A DNA stretch of 64,000 nucleotides from Chamaecrista fasciculata (GCA_003254925.1 QANZ01052689.1:85472-149471); one strand, 5' to 3'. Counted from the stretch's first letter, positions 11,616 to 23,101 are shown. The notes: generated from the sequence alone by a model not told the origin. A program made the numbers and translations.

Positions 11616-12069
11616 TAGGTGACCGGACACCCGTCGTAAGGTGTCAAGCGTGTCAAATTTAATTATACTCGAGCCTCGCAAGTATAACTATATTTATTAA
11701 AATATAGTATAGATGCTCACCCAAGGTCGAACTCTCGCGGAACTCAATGTGATGAGGTAAGAAGAATTGTGACGAAGGCTATAACTTCTATTCTTGAGGG
11801 TTGTCACGATTTAATTTATCTTAATGAGTCAAACAATACTTGAGAGAAAACCCTAGAGATTGACTATCATAGTTCGTTCATCATAAAGATTAGATAATAA
11901 ATATGCGATTACTTTTCTATGTTAGAACATGCATTTAAACTATAAACACAATCAATTAAACAATAGAGAGGATACAGGTTAGGATTGGTAACTCATCCAA
12001 GACTGAATTCAAGAGCTATTTGCCAAAGCTCTTCGGGACAATCTATATTATTGTCACATCGGAACAATA

Positions 12070-12108
<39 letters not shown>

Positions 12109-13086
12109 CAAAGGCGCTCCTAATATGCAAATAAGATATTGTAAACCACCCTTTAGCAAACCCTAAAGAGCTACTTCGTTAATCGTGAGAGAGATAGACT
12201 CCGGGAATGTCAAGGTCCCATTACTTTAACAAAATATGATCTACTACTTATATGTAACGAACTTTAACAAGTACACTTGAAAGAGTTAGTCATATCTCAT
12301 AAATGCAACATCAACATCTGGACTTAATAAAGAAACATGGTGAACTCAAGTCACATCCTTGAGGCATTCCTCAAGTATCTACCTATTTAGTTACTCATGC
12401 TCTAAGATGAGAACTATTCTATTCTAAAGAGAGAATTGGAGAGATCTGGAGTGCTCTCTGATTTCGAATGCTTTGAGCGTAGAATGACGACCTCTATTTA
12501 TAGTGTGGAGTAGTGTGCTTGATTCGCAAGTCAAGGGGAGAAAACCGCATCTGGGCCGTGGGCTGAGCCGGCGGCCCAAATCAACGGCGCAGCGAAATAT
12601 CTGCGATATTTCGATTATATCTTCGTATCTTGAATCGTGGTCGTGCAAAACATACTCTACTGCTTCGGATTATTCTGAGCCGCGAGATTTCCAATCTGAT
12701 CCGTTGGCTCAAAGAGGCGGCGCAGATCCAGAGTCTTCTGAAGCTTATCTGCTGACGTCATATTCAAGAATATTCTTGAGTCATGTGAATTCCGTGTTTG
12801 AGCCGGCGGCGCGGAAATATTCTTTGCTCAACGCGATCTTCTAGAATATTCTGATATTTCCTTCTTGGTTTGGCCCTGTTTGGATATCTGAAACACTGAA
12901 TAAACCATTAAGTAGCACCTATTTATAAAATACAATAAATAACTCTAATTAACTTATTTTATCCACTTTATTCCACCATACCTTAGTGTTGCCCTTAGCA
13001 TATTAATTGGTCTAATTATAATATATTATTATTATAAACACATTAAAAGAAGGCCAAATAACTTGTTCACTTTTGGGCTGATCAAA
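11616..13086 (-). mobile_element. Probable 3' LTR of a Ty3-type element (minus strand)
   Basis: A polypurine tract, GTGTGGGGGA on the minus strand (13087-13096), sits next to a possible LTR start TGATCAGCCC (ending at 13084). A minus-strand TATA motif, CTATAAATAG, lies at 12493-12503, and a GC-richer part at 12530-12850. The left edge ends near CACCTACGCA (about 11616) against the LINE fragment. No matching second LTR was found. Boundaries and family are approximate. Confidence 0.5.
12071..12102. repeat. (TA)n microsatellite
   Basis: Run of TA dinucleotides inside the minus-strand LTR. Confidence 0.9.
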
Positions 13087-14095
13087 TCCCCCACACTTAA
13101 GACTTTGCACTCCTGAACAAAGGTACGAAGTAGAAGAAGAAAGAATATGCCAAAGAATCAAGGAACTTTCCCAAGTTCATGATTCAAAGCCAGCACATAA
13201 TCACAATCTAAAGCTAAAGAATTCACTAAGCAAGTAACCAAGTAAAGTAGTGTAATCCAATTTTCATAAGACCAATTCCATAAGTGTATCACTCTCCCCA
13301 CTAATTGGGTATCATTTCTCTCTAGTCATGTCTTAGACTAAGTTCCTACCATAAGCTTGTAGAAATTCTTAAAGTCTCCACTTTAGGTGAAATAATGATT
13401 CTTAATCAAGAGGACTTTAATAGGGTTATAATGTTATGGGAAAGGCTAATATATATGGAAAGAAATATAGGGAGAAAAGAAAGAAAAACGGTGTTTTACT
13501 TTTAAAATTTCTCTTCAAGTTTTCCTTAACAATTCAACTCCACTTATCCAAAGAAAGTAGCTAGCTTACAATAAGGCTCATTTGAGTCATTTGACACAGG
13601 ACTCTACTCTTTTGACTGGCCAGTCTTTTCTCTTGATAAGCTCTTATGATAATACTTTGATTATTTGAGCTTTCTCAAAGATACTTTTGTTTGCTCGTCT
13701 TATATATATATTTTTCTTTTTGTCGAGATCTTATGTACATTCTCTTTTTTTTTCTAATAACTTTGCTAGCTAAATTCACCTTTGAGAATTGAATTGAAAA
13801 GTCCATCTCTACAAGAAAGTTTATAAGTACACCTTTAGTGTATAAGCTCAAAGGGGCTAACAAAGGATATATTTGGTAACTGGCTAGTGTTTGGGATAAA
13901 GGGGTTGAAGAAACAAATACCTCTATCATATTAACAATCATTAAATCTAATAAGCTTTAACCAAGAATTAAGACAAGTTCTACAGAAAACAAAGCTAAGA
14001 GACTAATCTCTCTATATGTAGGTGTATATTATATATTATGTATCATAGAGAGGTCCAAGGTAACTTAGAAATTAGGGGAGTCACTATTGATCCTA
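13087..14095 (-). other. Non-coding 3' part of the minus-strand LTR element
   Basis: No gene. The text next to the polypurine tract ('cccccacacttaagactttg' on the plus strand) resembles 3' untranslated regions of plant Ty3 elements. The end of this remnant is not defined and further unrelated AT-rich DNA may be included. Confidence 0.35.
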
Positions 14096-14099
14096 CCCG

Positions 14100-15203
14100 C
14101 TTTTGGCTTTCGAGGGTGTTTATAATAGATTTTTTTAGAAATGAGGCAATTTCCCATAGAGAGAGAATTGAATGGGATTGCCCCCATTTTTAGTGTCGTT
14201 TATACAGTTGTGTTCTTCTAGGGAGGAGGGTAAGAGATACCCGATCTTTGTATAATCGGTTCAAGATGATACGTTCACTTGCCGAGAGGTATTTTCCTGA
14301 GGAACAGGGTGTTTGTTTTAATTTGGTTCTTCCTTTTCCCCGTAGTGTCGTTTACACTGATGGGGTAGGTTTTGCTGTGTACGAGTTTTTCTTTACTTGG
14401 TTCAAGATTGGTTTACCATTTTCTGCTTTTGAGTTTGGAATTTAGAACAATCTGAATGTATGTCCAGCCCAGCTTCATTGCAACGCTTGGTTGTGTGTCC
14501 TTCTTTTTGAGTTTATTTGTGATAGGTTGGACGCGTATCCTGCCGTATAAGTGTTTTTCCATATTTTCGGAGTCCAGTGTTGGGAATTAGGAAGTTGGGT
14601 CCAGATTTTCTCTCGTGCTGAGGTTTTCTTGTTTAGGGGGATCCCCTATTGTCCTCTGGTTTGGGAGGAAAGACTTTTTTACATAGTTCCTGGGAGTGGG
14701 ATACATCCCTAGTGGTTAAGGAGGGGAGACCGTAGACCCTATTTTTCCCTAAGCTGGAGTAGGCCCAAGACGTCTTTCACCATATTGAAATGTGAAGAGT
14801 AAGTTGAGGGCGAATAGGCTTTGGTTGATATTTTGAGAGGGCTCGTTCCCATAGACGTCTCTTCTCCAAAAAGTCTCTATTTATCTTTTGACTTTTCCTG
14901 TATTTGTAGTTTTTGTTTAGTCTTCCATGTCCGAACTTTTGTTTTCCTTAAATTGCAGGTTTGGAAAGGGAGTTGTCTACCATTAAGAGGAAGTCGAAGA
15001 AGAGAACTCGAGTTGCTGATCAACATTCCCAGAGGGGGAGGGGGCAATCCTCATCCCTTACGGCTCTGAGAAATAACCGCGGTCAATCCACATCAGGAGG
15101 TTCGGGTCGTTCTATATCCCCCATCGCTATTGTTCCTGTGCCCGTCCAATCTCTTGGGATGGACCTTGTTGTTCAAGAGGAGCGCCCCCTTGTACATCAA
15201 TGA
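14100..15203 (+). pseudogene. Decayed gag-like gene of a plant retrotransposon
   Basis: Readable in pieces across frames: YEFFFTWFKIGLPFSAFEFG near 14381-14440, then after a stop a stretch with CPAQLHCNAWLCVLLFEF, then VFFHIFGVQCW. This resembles the Pfam 'putative gypsy type transposon' domain (PF04195) found in gag-like proteins of plant elements. Several in-frame stops lie in 14443-14810. A final short open frame (14961-15203) is basic and ends just before a polypurine tract and an LTR. No pol domains (RT, integrase) are visible. The domain assignment is from memory of the family pattern. Confidence 0.55.
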
Positions 15204-15225
15204 TCAAAGACATTGGGGGCACAAG

Positions 15226-16341
15226 TGATAACTCTAATAATTTAGAGTTATTTGGTCATAATCTCAAGTCATTTCGGGGCTTTTATCCATGTTTTATTTA
15301 TTAATGAAGCTTATTAAGTGAGTATTTAGTGTTTTATTAGTTATTGATGTTTATTTTTTTAGTTTTAAGTTTAGTTTGACTTATTTTCGTTTTATATTTT
15401 CCAAGTTAACCAACGATTTCGGGCACCAAATTTATTGAGTTTTTAATGTTTCAGGACCTTGTATTGAAGCTTAAAATGCCTAGATGATTTTGAGAGGTCC
15501 GGGGTTCTCCGTATGAAGCGAATCGGGGTCAAAATGAAGATTTTAGTGATGCCGAAAAATCCTCCTCGCCTAGGCGCCCATTTGAGCGCCTAGGCGCCCT
15601 GTCCTGTGCCAGCTAGGATTAATGAAGACATCTCGCCTAGGCGAGGTGCAGCTCGCCTAGGCGAGTCGCGACAGCTTTTAGCGATTTTTGGGGCAGATTC
15701 GGATCATTTTTTCAAGTAGGGACTAAAGGAGACACAAGGGACGAACCCTAGAGCTCAAGGGAGGTGCGAAATTGCTTGGGGAGCTTCGATTCTCACTTGA
15801 TATCATCAATTTTGGTGGATTTGAGTGGAGAAAGTGAAGATTGGGGGTTTCACTCATAGGGTTCTTCCTCTTTTCTTCTCTTTTCTTCTTCTTTGATTCA
15901 ATATGGTTGTTGATTTCGTTTTTGTGAGAATGTTAGGCTAGTTTTCATATGCTCTAGGATTAGAACTTCTTAGCAATGTAGATTAACTAATTGTTTACTT
16001 TGATTATGGATGTTTTTGATGTTAAAGTTCAATTAATGAGTATTATGTGTTCTCCTTCTTTGTGTGGCCACCAATGTTGGGGATTCTTATGAATTGCTTT
16101 GATTTATGCTTGAAAGAGATTAATTGAAGCTAGGTCTTGCATTGATTGCCTCTAGATTTCATTTTCAATTTGTTAATAGGATAGGCATATACCTATTAGC
16201 CTAGGGGAACCCAATTGAACTTGAACTTAATGCATTGATATAGTTGGTTCACCATAGAAATATAGGTGAGTTAATTAGATTCAAGAGGCTTATAATTGAC
16301 TGAAAGGTAATTATAGGTAATTAAGAGTTCAGGGTTNTTCA
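15226..16341 (+). mobile_element. Probable 3' LTR following the gag-like remnant
   Basis: A polypurine tract (CATTGGGGGCACAAG, 15211-15225) directly precedes TGATAACTC at 15226, the likely LTR start. The LTR seems to end near ...TTCA at about 16341, where the duplicated lipid-transfer block begins. An ambiguous base lies at 16337. It contains four copies of the palindromic decamer CGCCTAGGCG. No 5' LTR was found to the left. Confidence 0.5.
15567..15663 (+). repeat. Four copies of palindrome CGCCTAGGCG
   Basis: Perfect 10-bp palindromes at 15567-15576, 15587-15596, 15634-15643 and 15654-15663, in two pairs with 20-bp spacing inside each pair. They form a small GC-rich island inside the AT-rich LTR and could form hairpins or be protein-binding sites. 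Confidence 0.8.
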
Positions 16342-16460
16342 GATAAAATGATTGCTGCGGTTTTGTTTGTCTTTTTCTGTTTTTTACACTTTGAATTTTT
16401 TTATTTAACTTAAAAAAACTTTAAATGGTTTAAAATTTGTACAGTATAGATACATACATA

Positions 16461-16480
16461 CACTTGATCTTAGCCTAAAG
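16461..16480 (-). other. U2 snRNA-like 20-mer, one mismatch
   Basis: Second copy of the U2-like word, in the duplicated intron block next to the pseudogene. It differs from U2 nucleotides 15-34 at one position. Confidence 0.5.
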
Positions 16481-17059
16481 CATAAAATACACATTGATTA
16501 TACATTCATTAATTGTGCACTTAAAATTAATTGAAGCTAAGCAACTTGACACCAAAGAAAAAGATAAGTGGTTTTTTAGGAGTATGATCACAAAGTATAC
16601 ACTATTTTTTTTTCTTTGTGTAAATTGCTTCTTTAATTTAAGAGTAAAATTGCCTCAAATACCATTGAGTAAAAAAAATTTTAGAAGTACGGTTAAAACA
16701 GACCCCATATTTTAAGAGGTACCAATAGTACTTTTCTAATAAAAATCTCATAATTGAAAGATCTTTTCTTTTAGCAAGCGAAAGTTTAGGTGAATTGGGC
16801 TCCAGATGGCTCACCAAGATCAGGGGCAAGCCTCCTGGCTCTATAAGCACTTATAGAGATTCTTACAGATTCCCTACCAACAAGATCCTCACATTGGCAG
16901 TGGAAATTACACTCACGACCTTGTGGTTTATGAATCGACTCTTTACTAACTGAATCAACTTTTATTAGCTATCTGAAAAATCTTTGGCAAAACTCGAGTT
17001 GGAAATTTTATTTATAAGAATTAGAATATTTATTACTCTAACTAATTTAAGTGAGGTGA

Positions 17060-17360
17060 TTTTAACATACCGAGATGCTGTGAGAGTTTGGAGCAAAAGA
17101 AGCTCGACCAAGGCAAGGAATGCTGGAAGGGAAAAAAGGAACTCTATCCAATTGGCTCACACGAAAGAGATGCCACTCTATTGGTATGTTGGCAGAGCGA
17201 ATGGCATTACAGCAACGGTTATTTGGGTCTTGTAGCGGCGGAACACCCTTATGCATGTAATACAAACACTCTGTTTACCCCACCATATTTATCGTCGCTA
17301 TAAGTATAATTCCCACAACCCATAAGACAATATTTCACATACAAGTTATTCATTGTTGTC
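17060..17360 (-). pseudogene. Lipid-transfer-like exon 1, broken third copy
   Basis: Minus strand. The centre reads YYMHKGVPPLQDPNNRCCN-like residues as in copies 1 and 2. Two lesions break it. About 38 bp covering the first two conserved cysteines is deleted (near 17276), fusing the signal-peptide region to the YYMHKG motif. About 75 bp of unrelated sequence is inserted near 17105-17180, before the CVC region. No copies of exons 2 and 3 are visible nearby. It lies between the two intact genes in the same orientation, so this is a tandem family with one dead member. Confidence 0.8.
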
Positions 17361-17899
17361 ATGAGATCTCTTTGATCTCTCGCCTTCCCTTCTTCATAAA
17401 CTTGTGGGTTTGGGTGTTCATTTATAATTATATTTAGTGGGTATCTTCAGTTTCGTAAGTTTGAGTTATATTTAGTGGATATATACTATATATTAATAAT
17501 TACGGTTATATATATATATTACATTATTAATTACATTATTAATATATATTTATGACTAGTTTTTTTTAAAGTTATTGAAGAAAATGTATGCAAGTCATTG
17601 TAATTTGTAAGAGTAATAATAAAATGTTGGATATTTTTTATAAAGTACGTAGTAAAGGAAAAAAAAAAACTCTATATTTATTGTCATGCTGTAGTTTATA
17701 TATATACCCATCTTTATCACTATATATGTATAAATGTGCTGTTCAGTAGTTATATATACGTTGGAAACCGTATCAAAAATATATAACTCTTGATATTAAA
17801 AAGCCATGTATATACGTTGTGGCTTGTGGGGAACTGATAATATACTAAAAGCAATTGAATGGGGGAGCAACGTATGTATATTCCTACTTCAACAAATTA

Positions 17900-18570
17900 A
17901 TTTTACCTGATGCTTTTTAAATTGGAGTGGTCATTGAACTTGCTAAAGCAACGATTCAAAATTAAATAATTTAATTAGAGTTAAACCGTTAATAATCAAA
18001 TAAATTAAAAATAATATATTTACTTTAATATAAGAAAAATATACTAATAAATACTAAAAATATATAATAACATTTTTAAATTTAAACTTGATTGAGTAAA
18101 AAAGTGAGAACTAAGAGAATAAAAAATCAAATGTTGAAGTGAAAACTACCAAGTAGCTTATTATTTTAAGTCTAAACTTAAATAAGGAAAAAAAATCCTT
18201 TAAAATAGTACCATTTTAATCTAAAATTTTTTTTTAAAAAAAGAAGAAGAACAAAAAAAGCTTGAACCGGTTCAGCCCTAAAACCGTCCGGTTCATGGCA
18301 GTTTTTCCGATTCTTGCCCGGTTCTTAATCCAAGCGGTTTTCTAAGGAACTCGGACCGGATCACTGGCCGGTTCGCGGTCCGATCCGGTTTTTACAACCA
18401 TGATTCTACCTATGTGCACATGTATCACCCGTTTTTGTTTTTTTTAACCATGAATTTTTCCCGTCTATCCATGCAACAACTTAGCCAGAGATTGAACAGT
18501 TCAAAGCCCTCTTAACAATATGATTAATCTTCGCCTAGACCGTTGGATGGATAGATAGGAAAACTTCATG
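17900..18570. other. AT-rich spacer with CCGGTT-rich patch
   Basis: No gene. The segment 18260-18400 is rich in 'ccggttc' words, recalling the ends seen at 32870-33010 and 36830-36950; probably a remnant of a repeat family. Confidence 0.45.
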
Positions 18571-18579
18571 ATTACACAA

Positions 18580-18835
18580 AAAAGGAAAAAAATACTAATT
18601 TTGTCCCCAAACTTTACATCAACTGTCAATTTTGTCCACAATCTTTTTTTACAGTTAATTTCGTCCCTAATGATTCATATTTTTGTCAATTTTATCTTTT
18701 GCTCTTACTTTAGCCAAATATTAACTTCAGAATCTACGTTGTTAATGATATGTAATGTAAAATTGATAGAAAAAGAAACTCAAATCCTAACTCATTTTGA
18801 AAAACATGATGTAATTTGTCGTTAATTTGTCATGA
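18580..18835. mobile_element. Half copy of the 10121-10615 element
   Basis: Shares the 'ttgtccccaaactttacatc' phrase and the following sequence down to 'gatatgtaatg' with the left half of that element. The right arm is missing. Confidence 0.6.
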
Positions 18836-18839
18836 CTTG

Positions 18840-19355
18840 TAGGCATGGCAATTTTCCTCTTAAAATGGGATCCCCATATGCGGGGAAAAATTTCTCACGG
18901 AAACAGAGACATGGGTAATTTTTACGCTGAATGTAATTCGAGGATAGGGAGAGAGAATGTACCACCTTTCCCCAGGGTCCTCGTCCCCGAAAATTATATA
19001 TAAATATTTTAAAATAGCATTATATATAATTACATAAATAATATAATTATTTTAAGTATGTAATTTATTTCTCAAGTTTTATGTATCTTGTATTGTATTT
19101 TGTTATGATTAGAGTTTGTTATATTGTTTTTTGAATGAAATTTTATAATTCAAAGAAAATTATTTATTGAATTATATTTTGAATCAATTAGAAATGGGGG
19201 ATCCCCGTGGGGACTGGGGGAGTCGGGAAATGGGGATGAGGGAAAATATGTCTCCAGAACGAGGATTGGGGACAAGGACGAGGAGGACAGGGGTTGGCAG
19301 GGACAGGGATGGGGAGTGCCTCTTCGGTCCCCACCTTGCACAGGTGTCATCCCTA
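18840..19355. mobile_element. hAT-type non-autonomous element
   Basis: Ends TAGGCATGGCA and TGTCATCCCTA (imperfect inverted repeat). An 8-bp duplication matches at 7 of 8 positions (ATGACTTG at 18832-18839, ATGACTAG at 19356-19363). The interior has G-rich and C-rich stretches (about 19195-19320), which explain open frames on both strands there. Confidence 0.65.
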
Positions 19356-20105
19356 ATGACTAGGGGTGAACAACGAGTAGGGTGGATTTACGAATCCGCA
19401 AAATCTAACCCAACTCTCAACTAGTTAAGATTTGTAGATTGGGTTGGATCTAAAATTGTCAACTCATAAATCTTTGGGTTGATTTTTAAGTACCGACCCA
19501 ACCTGTGAACCATCACATTTTTCAAAATCTTTTTTGTTTATTATATATATATATTTATAAAAGCAGGCCTAAAAGTGATTTTTTTCATAATTTTTCACTT
19601 TTTGGTTAATAAATTACTTAAATTTCATTTGCTAACAGTCTCAATTAGGAGAAAGAACTCATCAAGATTAGCTCGTAGCTCCGAATTCATCATAATCAAA
19701 CTTCAAATGAGAGAGATATGACAAATTTCGCTGTTTGATTGTGACATGAGCGGTTCATTATTGGAGTTTAATTTAACTTTGTTTGTTGACGACCTTAACT
19801 AGATAAAGAAATAATTTGTCAAGGAGTAAAACATAAAATGAGACTTGTCGCATTTAAACTTAAAATGAACAAGATATGCTTACATTCATTTATTGGGGTC
19901 ACGTTAAGGAGTAAAACTTTTGAAAATTTAGAAGACCAAAATTACGACAAAAAAAAAGACTGGATTAAAATTTATGGCAAAGATAAGGGACTATATTGCA
20001 CTTTGACCTTAAAATAATTTATCTACAAACTTAATTTTTATTTTTATAAATAACTAAATTTAGAAAATATGTTGATGACACAAAGCTTTCATATTAATCA
20101 TTATA
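19356..20105. other. Repeat-derived spacer
   Basis: No gene. It starts with another 'tAGGGGTGAAC' terminus (19361). The part at 19600-19995 holds words of the ubiquitous 'ggaccaaatt' MULE-like repeats of this window. Confidence 0.4.
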
Positions 20106-20113
20106 TTTAAAAC

Positions 20114-20458
20114 CTATGAAGCATGAACACTTCATTTTGATGATGTGTCGTCGTGTCAGACACTTGTCCGTGTCCGACACCCGTACGACACTCATACAAC
20201 ACATATCTATAAGTTATAGAATATAAAGTAAATTTTTTGTGACTTTACATTACAAACAATATAAAATAATGATACATATGAGATATATTATGAATAAATA
20301 TTATAATTTGTAAAGTTTCGTCAAAATTTATGAATTTTTAACTATTCATATATATAAATATATGTCGTTTCGTGTTATGTAATTTTAAGAATTTAACGTG
20401 TCGGTGTGTCTATGTTCATGTCGTGTCACGTGTCCATATCAGTGTACATGCTTTATAG
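20114..20458. mobile_element. Complete hAT-type MITE, 345 bp
   Basis: Ends CTATGAAGCATG and CATGCTTTATAG. Perfect 8-bp TSD TTTAAAAC at 20106-20113 and 20459-20466. Eight-bp duplications are the hAT hallmark. Same family as 41175-41516. Confidence 0.85.
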
Positions 20459-20736
20459 TTTAAAACTTAAAATATATATATATATATAGTAGCTCATATA
20501 GGGCATACAAAATCAAAGCACGTAATATCACAACAAGAGGAGAGATCGAAATTCGAATTCATAAAAACATAATTATTTTCATTGATAAGAAGATTCTTCT
20601 ACATATATCTAGCTGCATAACACGATGGATACATATTTTGGACCCAGAAAAGAAAAAAGCATGATGGATCATCAAAAGATCCCATGATTATATAATTTGT
20701 AATTTCTTCTATAACCCCATGGATCTTCAAAATCCC

Positions 20737-23039
20737 TCACTTGGGTGGTGGTCCTGGTGGAACTGTGAAATCTGCAAAAAAATTCCCATAAAATCCATCC
20801 TCATCAATTTGCAATTCAATTAAGCCAAAATTTTTTTACCTATATATATATATACATGATTCTTAGACCTTAATTAGTTAACTTGAAAATAAATATATTG
20901 AAAATTGAGATAAGTTTAATTAATTAAAATTAATTAAGGTCTTACGTCCACACTTAGAGCCAGGATGGAGAGGTCTGCCACATTTGTTCATACAGTGTAA
21001 CACTTTCTTCCAGTCAAGCATATCCTCTATCGTATAACCTGGAGGAAATTCTGTTCATCACAAAATTAATTGATTAATTAGTGCATAATCATTTCACCTA
21101 ATTTAATTTTACTCGTTCTTTTTTGTATACGTTAAAAAAAACAACTTTGGTCAAAGAGATACACATCATGTTAATTAAATCATATTATAAATGTTAAAGA
21201 AATTGTTTTAATTTTTGGAGAAAATCTATTATTTGATCATTTAATTTACACCCAGTCAACTAATTAGTTTTTGAATAATCGAAATATAAAATTTAGTCCC
21301 TAAAATGTTTCAATTATTAACTATTTGGTCTTTTAATTTCAACTAATTTTGTATTTTTAGTCCTTAAATTTGTATTAAATTAATATTATTTAATTCCTGA
21401 ATTTGAACTAACTTTATATTTTTTGGTCCTTAAAAATTTGCATTAAATTTATATTATTTGGTCCTTAAATTTATACTATTTGGTCTTTGAATTTGTATTT
21501 TTTGGTCCCTGAATTTGACTTAGGGACCAAATTGTTGACAATTGTAATAATTTAGAGACTGGGTAGTCTATTTTAATTATTCAATAATTTATTAGTTGAC
21601 TCGATATAAATTTAGGGACCAAATAGTAACTTTTCTTAAAATCATTTATCACAAAATGTGATTTTACACTTCTAAAAAGGAAATTTATGTTGTTTTTCCA
21701 ATCTCGGTTTTTTATTTAACCTAAAAAAAACTTTAAATGGTTTAAAATTTGTACAGTACACACTTGATCTTAGCCAAAAGCAAAATGCACATTGATTATA
21801 CATTCATTAATTGTGCACTTAAAATTAATTGAAGCTAAGCAACTTGACACCAAAGAAAAAGACAAGTGCTTTTTTGCGAGGAAAGTATCCGATTTTTTTT
21901 CTGTGTCAATTACATCTTCAATTTAAGAGTAGAATTGACTCAAATATAAAACATTAAGAGTACAATTGAGCAAAAAAAAAGCTAAAATGTAAATTTGGTC
22001 TCATATCTTTTGTTAAGTTACCAATTTGGTTGTATATATTTTTTTGTTACACTTTTGGTCTCATATCTTTGGATAGAATTGGTCTCATATCTTTGTAAAA
22101 GAATCAACCATTAGTTGATCCTTTTGTAAGGATATGAGACCACTTCTGCACCCGACCCAAAGATATCAGCCCAATTTTACAACTGACCCAAAGATATGAA
22201 ACTAAATCTGTGATAAAAAAAGATATGGAACCAAATTGGGAACTGACCCAATGATATGAGACTAAAAGTACAACAAATGAAGATATGAGACTAAATTAGG
22301 AATTGAGCAAAAGATATGAGACCCAATTTAGACTTTGACAAAAAAAAAAAACAGAAGTTCAATTAAAACAAACCTCATACTTTAAAAGGTACAAAGAGTA
22401 CTTTTGTCAATAAAAATAACCGAAAGATCTTTAACAAAACTCGAGTTCGATATTTTACTTATAAGAATTAGAATATCTATTACGAGTAAACTAACAATTT
22501 GGTCCCTGAAAGATCACTGAGCTGACAACTCGATCCCTGAAAGATTGAAATATACAATTTAGTCATTGAAAGATCAAAATAGTATGCTAATTAGTCTTTT
22601 TATGGACTAAATAGTATACCGTTTTAATCTTTCGGGAACTAAAAGGTATACCGTTTTGATCTTTTAGAGACTAAATTGTATATTTCAATCTTTCAGGGAT
22701 GATTTGTCAGCTCGGTAATATTTCAGGGACCAAATTGTTAGTTTACTCTATTTATTACTCTAGCTAATTTAAGTAAAGTAATTTTAACATACCGAGACGC
22801 CGAGAGAGATTGGAGCAGACGCAAGGTATGTTAGCAGAGCGAATGACATTACAGCAACGGTTATTTGGGTCTTGTAGCGGCGGAACACCCTTATGCATGT
22901 AATACAAACACTCTATTTCTAGCCCTCGAAGGTCTGTTTCGCAATCCGCACCTTCCGCCACCATATTTATCGTCGCTATAACTATAATTCCCACAACCCA
23001 TACACAATATTTCACATACAACTTGTTCATTGTTGTCAT
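20737..23039 (-). CDS. Secreted lipid-transfer-like protein (8-Cys family), copy 2
   Basis: Minus strand, three exons: 23039-22793, 21050-20946 and 20771-20737, with GT-AG introns of 1,742 and 174 bp. The exons join in frame (247+105+35 nt) to 128 residues. Intron phases and the lengths of exons 2 and 3 match copy 1. Signal peptide: residues 5-30, ending near VAEG. Mature cysteines at 33, 44, 62-63, 73 and 75 (CVC), then LHC, NKC and SKC; LHC is the same extra ninth cysteine as in copy 1. The C-terminal PPGPPPK tail is identical. Likely a secreted lipid-binding or defence-type LTP-like protein; the ligand is unknown. Intron 1 has taken two transposon insertions absent from the partner block at 16380-17900. 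Confidence 0.87.
21220..21640. repeat. Imperfect inverted repeat of 'ggtccctaaatt' words in intron 1
   Basis: Diverged direct and inverted copies of 'tttggtccttaaatttg'. Probably an old MULE-like element; termini not resolved. Confidence 0.45.
21760..21780 (-). other. Perfect 21-nt match to U2 snRNA (nt 15-35)
   Basis: The minus strand reads CTTTTGGCTAAGATCAAGTG followed by T, identical to U2 snRNA 15-35 as remembered, just before the branch-site recognition loop. It lies in intron 1, in the sense orientation of the gene. Flanking bases do not continue the match, so it is not a U2 gene. Confidence 0.6.
21983..22340. mobile_element. MULE-like element with 'ggtctcatatctttt' arms
   Basis: Inverted arms made of repeated 'ttggtctcatatctttt' and its complement. 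Absent from the sister block at 16660-16690, where 'gagtaaaaaaaattttagaag' is continuous. The A-runs at both ends may be its TSD. The same family occurs at 40404-40692. Confidence 0.7.
22484..22748. mobile_element. 265-bp MULE-type MITE with empty site in the sister copy
   Basis: Perfect inverted ends GAGTAAACTAACAATTTGG and its complement. TSD TATCTATTAC (22474-22483) and TATTTATTAC (22749-22758). The duplicated block carries the single uninterrupted site TATTTATTAC at 17027-17036, so the insertion came after the duplication. Confidence 0.9.
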
Positions 23040-23093
23040 GATATCTCTTTGATCTCTCGCCTTATCTTCTTCATAAACTTGTGGGTTTGGGTG

Positions 23094-23101
23094 TTTATAT
23101 A
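23094..23101 (-). promoter_or_regulatory. Candidate TATA box of lipid-transfer gene copy 2
   Basis: TATATAAA on the minus strand, 54 bp upstream of the ATG at 23039. This implies a short 5' leader of about 25 nt. Confidence 0.45.

Larger units (their letters stand above)
16380..17900 (-). repeat. Duplicated block, partner of 21700-23540
   Basis: Intron, exon-1 and upstream sequence of lipid-transfer gene copy 2 is repeated here: for example 'gcacttaaaattaattgaag' occurs at both 16516 and 21820, and the upstream region about 17400-17900 matches 23090-23540. This block lacks two insertions present at 21700-22760 and carries its own roughly 220-bp insertion (about 16765-16982). Confidence 0.8.

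Noticed and set aside
12424..12844. Overlapping open frames in the GC-richer part of the LTR
   Set aside because: Frames on both strands with no family resemblance; GC-rich LTR sequence explains them.
17062..17265. Possible intact third lipid-transfer gene
   Set aside because: Deletion of the first two cysteines, a roughly 75-bp insertion and absence of exons 2 and 3 make it a pseudogene.
19150..19424. Open frames on both strands with G/P/R-rich products
   Set aside because: Simple-sequence G-rich DNA inside the hAT-type element at 18840-19355.
21760..21780. Functional U2 snRNA gene
   Set aside because: Only 21 nt match; no promoter elements or remaining U2 sequence around it.
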